From positions 1 through 14,397 of the forward strand of contig JAHFJT010000009.1 of NCBI GenBank assembly GCA_023245695.1: a stretch of DNA of 14,397 nucleotides, read 5' to 3'. This document shows positions 13,961-14,397 of the stretch, piece after piece (within the stretch, counting starts at the first letter, position 1; each line of letters starts with the position of its first letter). The stretch comes from Candidatus Peregrinibacteria bacterium. Lineage in GTDB: Bacteria; Patescibacteriota; Gracilibacteria; UBA1369; UBA12463. The translations under genes were made by a program, and so were the position numbers. The notes under the pieces are model-generated. The model had not been told where the DNA came from, did no database searches, and saw only the letters and a list, made by a program, of their open reading frames with translations.

Positions 13961-14397
13961 ATGAACCTTCGAATATTGACCCTCGGCAAGCTCAAAGAAG
14001 CCTACTGGCAGTCGGCTGAACAGGAGTATCTCAAGCGACTTTCGGCTTTTACGAAGCTCGAAATAATTGAGCTCCGCGAAGAGGCTTTTTCCGAGAAAGA
14101 CTCTCCCGAAAATATCAAAAAACGCGAAGCAGAAAAACTGCAGAAACAACTTTCTAAAGAAGACTTCGTTATCGTCCTCGACGCGCACGGAAAGTCGTAC
14201 TCCTCGGAAGAATTCTCGCAGCAACTCACGAACTGGAGCATCCAACAATCCAACATCACCTTTATCATCGGTGGCCCACTCGGTCTCGACGACACGATCT
14301 TACAGCGCGCCAGCGCCAAACTCTCCTTCTCAAAAATGACCTTCACCCACCAAATGATCCGCGTCTTCCTCCTCGAACAGATCTACCGCGGCTACAT
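13961..14397 (+). CDS. rlmH: RlmH, 23S rRNA (pseudouridine-1915-N3) methyltransferase, 3' end cut by window
   Basis: 145 residues are visible; the family is about 155-160 long, so roughly the last 10-15 residues lie outside. RlmH is a SPOUT methyltransferase that methylates pseudouridine 1915 in helix 69 of 23S rRNA on the assembled ribosome. Landmarks: the N-terminal RILTLGKLKEAYW (4-16), a YLKRLSAF segment (23-30), VLDAHGKSYSSEEFS (72-86), the SAM-pocket GGPLG (104-108) and the knot region LSFSKMTFTHQMIRVFLLEQ (121-140) followed by IYRGY. The start is fixed by the -10 box 6 bases upstream. It diverges from the 13846 gene. Confidence 0.93.
   Translation, partial: MNLRILTLGKLKEAYWQSAEQEYLKRLSAFTKLEIIELREEAFSEKDSPENIKKREAEKLQKQLSKEDFVIVLDAHGKSYSSEEFSQQLTNWSIQQSNITFIIGGPLGLDDTILQRASAKLSFSKMTFTHQMIRVFLLEQIYRGY

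Overview
The window is a gene-dense bacterial fragment of moderate GC. Genes lie on both strands with short gaps, several coding overlaps and no rRNA, tRNA, CRISPR array or insertion sequence that I can see. TGA is used as a stop (for example at 2671-2673 and 3212-3214), so this is the standard code. Small size of most proteins, a DUF5654 protein, a YibE/F membrane protein, a giant secreted repeat protein and mostly leaderless first genes suggest a Patescibacteria (CPR)-like or similar uncultured lineage. That placement is inference; no marker here settles it.

Layout. 2-112: tail of an unknown gene, then a short hairpin-bearing spacer. 217-1422 (-): YibE/F-family membrane protein, divergent from 1474-1947 (+), a SpoU/TrmH-type RNA methyltransferase; their -10 boxes overlap. 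1983-2673 (+): a small unknown protein coupled to an MGMT-fold alkylation repair protein. 2585-3812 (+): two overlapping, paralogous genes of unknown family. 3831-4993 (+): a DUF5654 small membrane protein overlapping by one base with endonuclease IV. 5037-5164 (+): wreck of a PEBP (YbhB/YbcL) gene that kept only its two ends. 5169-5930 (-): an RluA-family pseudouridine synthase. 6095-12013 (+): a 1972-residue exported protein made of two large duplicated modules, each with 14 'YVGG.F' propeller-type repeats followed by a Calx-beta domain. 11998-13152 (-): KamA-family radical SAM protein, preceded by an unknown gene at 13178-13846 (-). 13961 to the window end (+): RlmH, lacking its last residues.

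How the genes fit together. Most named genes are housekeeping: RNA modification (SpoU, RluA and RlmH types), DNA repair (MGMT fold and endonuclease IV) and membrane or surface functions. There is no obvious multi-gene defence or metabolic island. The strongest window-wide signal is regulatory. For seven first genes a -10 hexamer ends 6 to 9 bases before the ATG, so transcription should begin at or within a few bases of the start codon; an eighth (13846) is similar with a 12-base gap. Operon-internal genes instead use Shine-Dalgarno-like sequences or stop/start overlap. This rule also fixes several start codons. The least-described items are the paralogous pair at 2585-3812 with its DUF5654 neighbour, the small protein at 1983, and the duplicated giant surface protein with an unassigned C-terminal domain.
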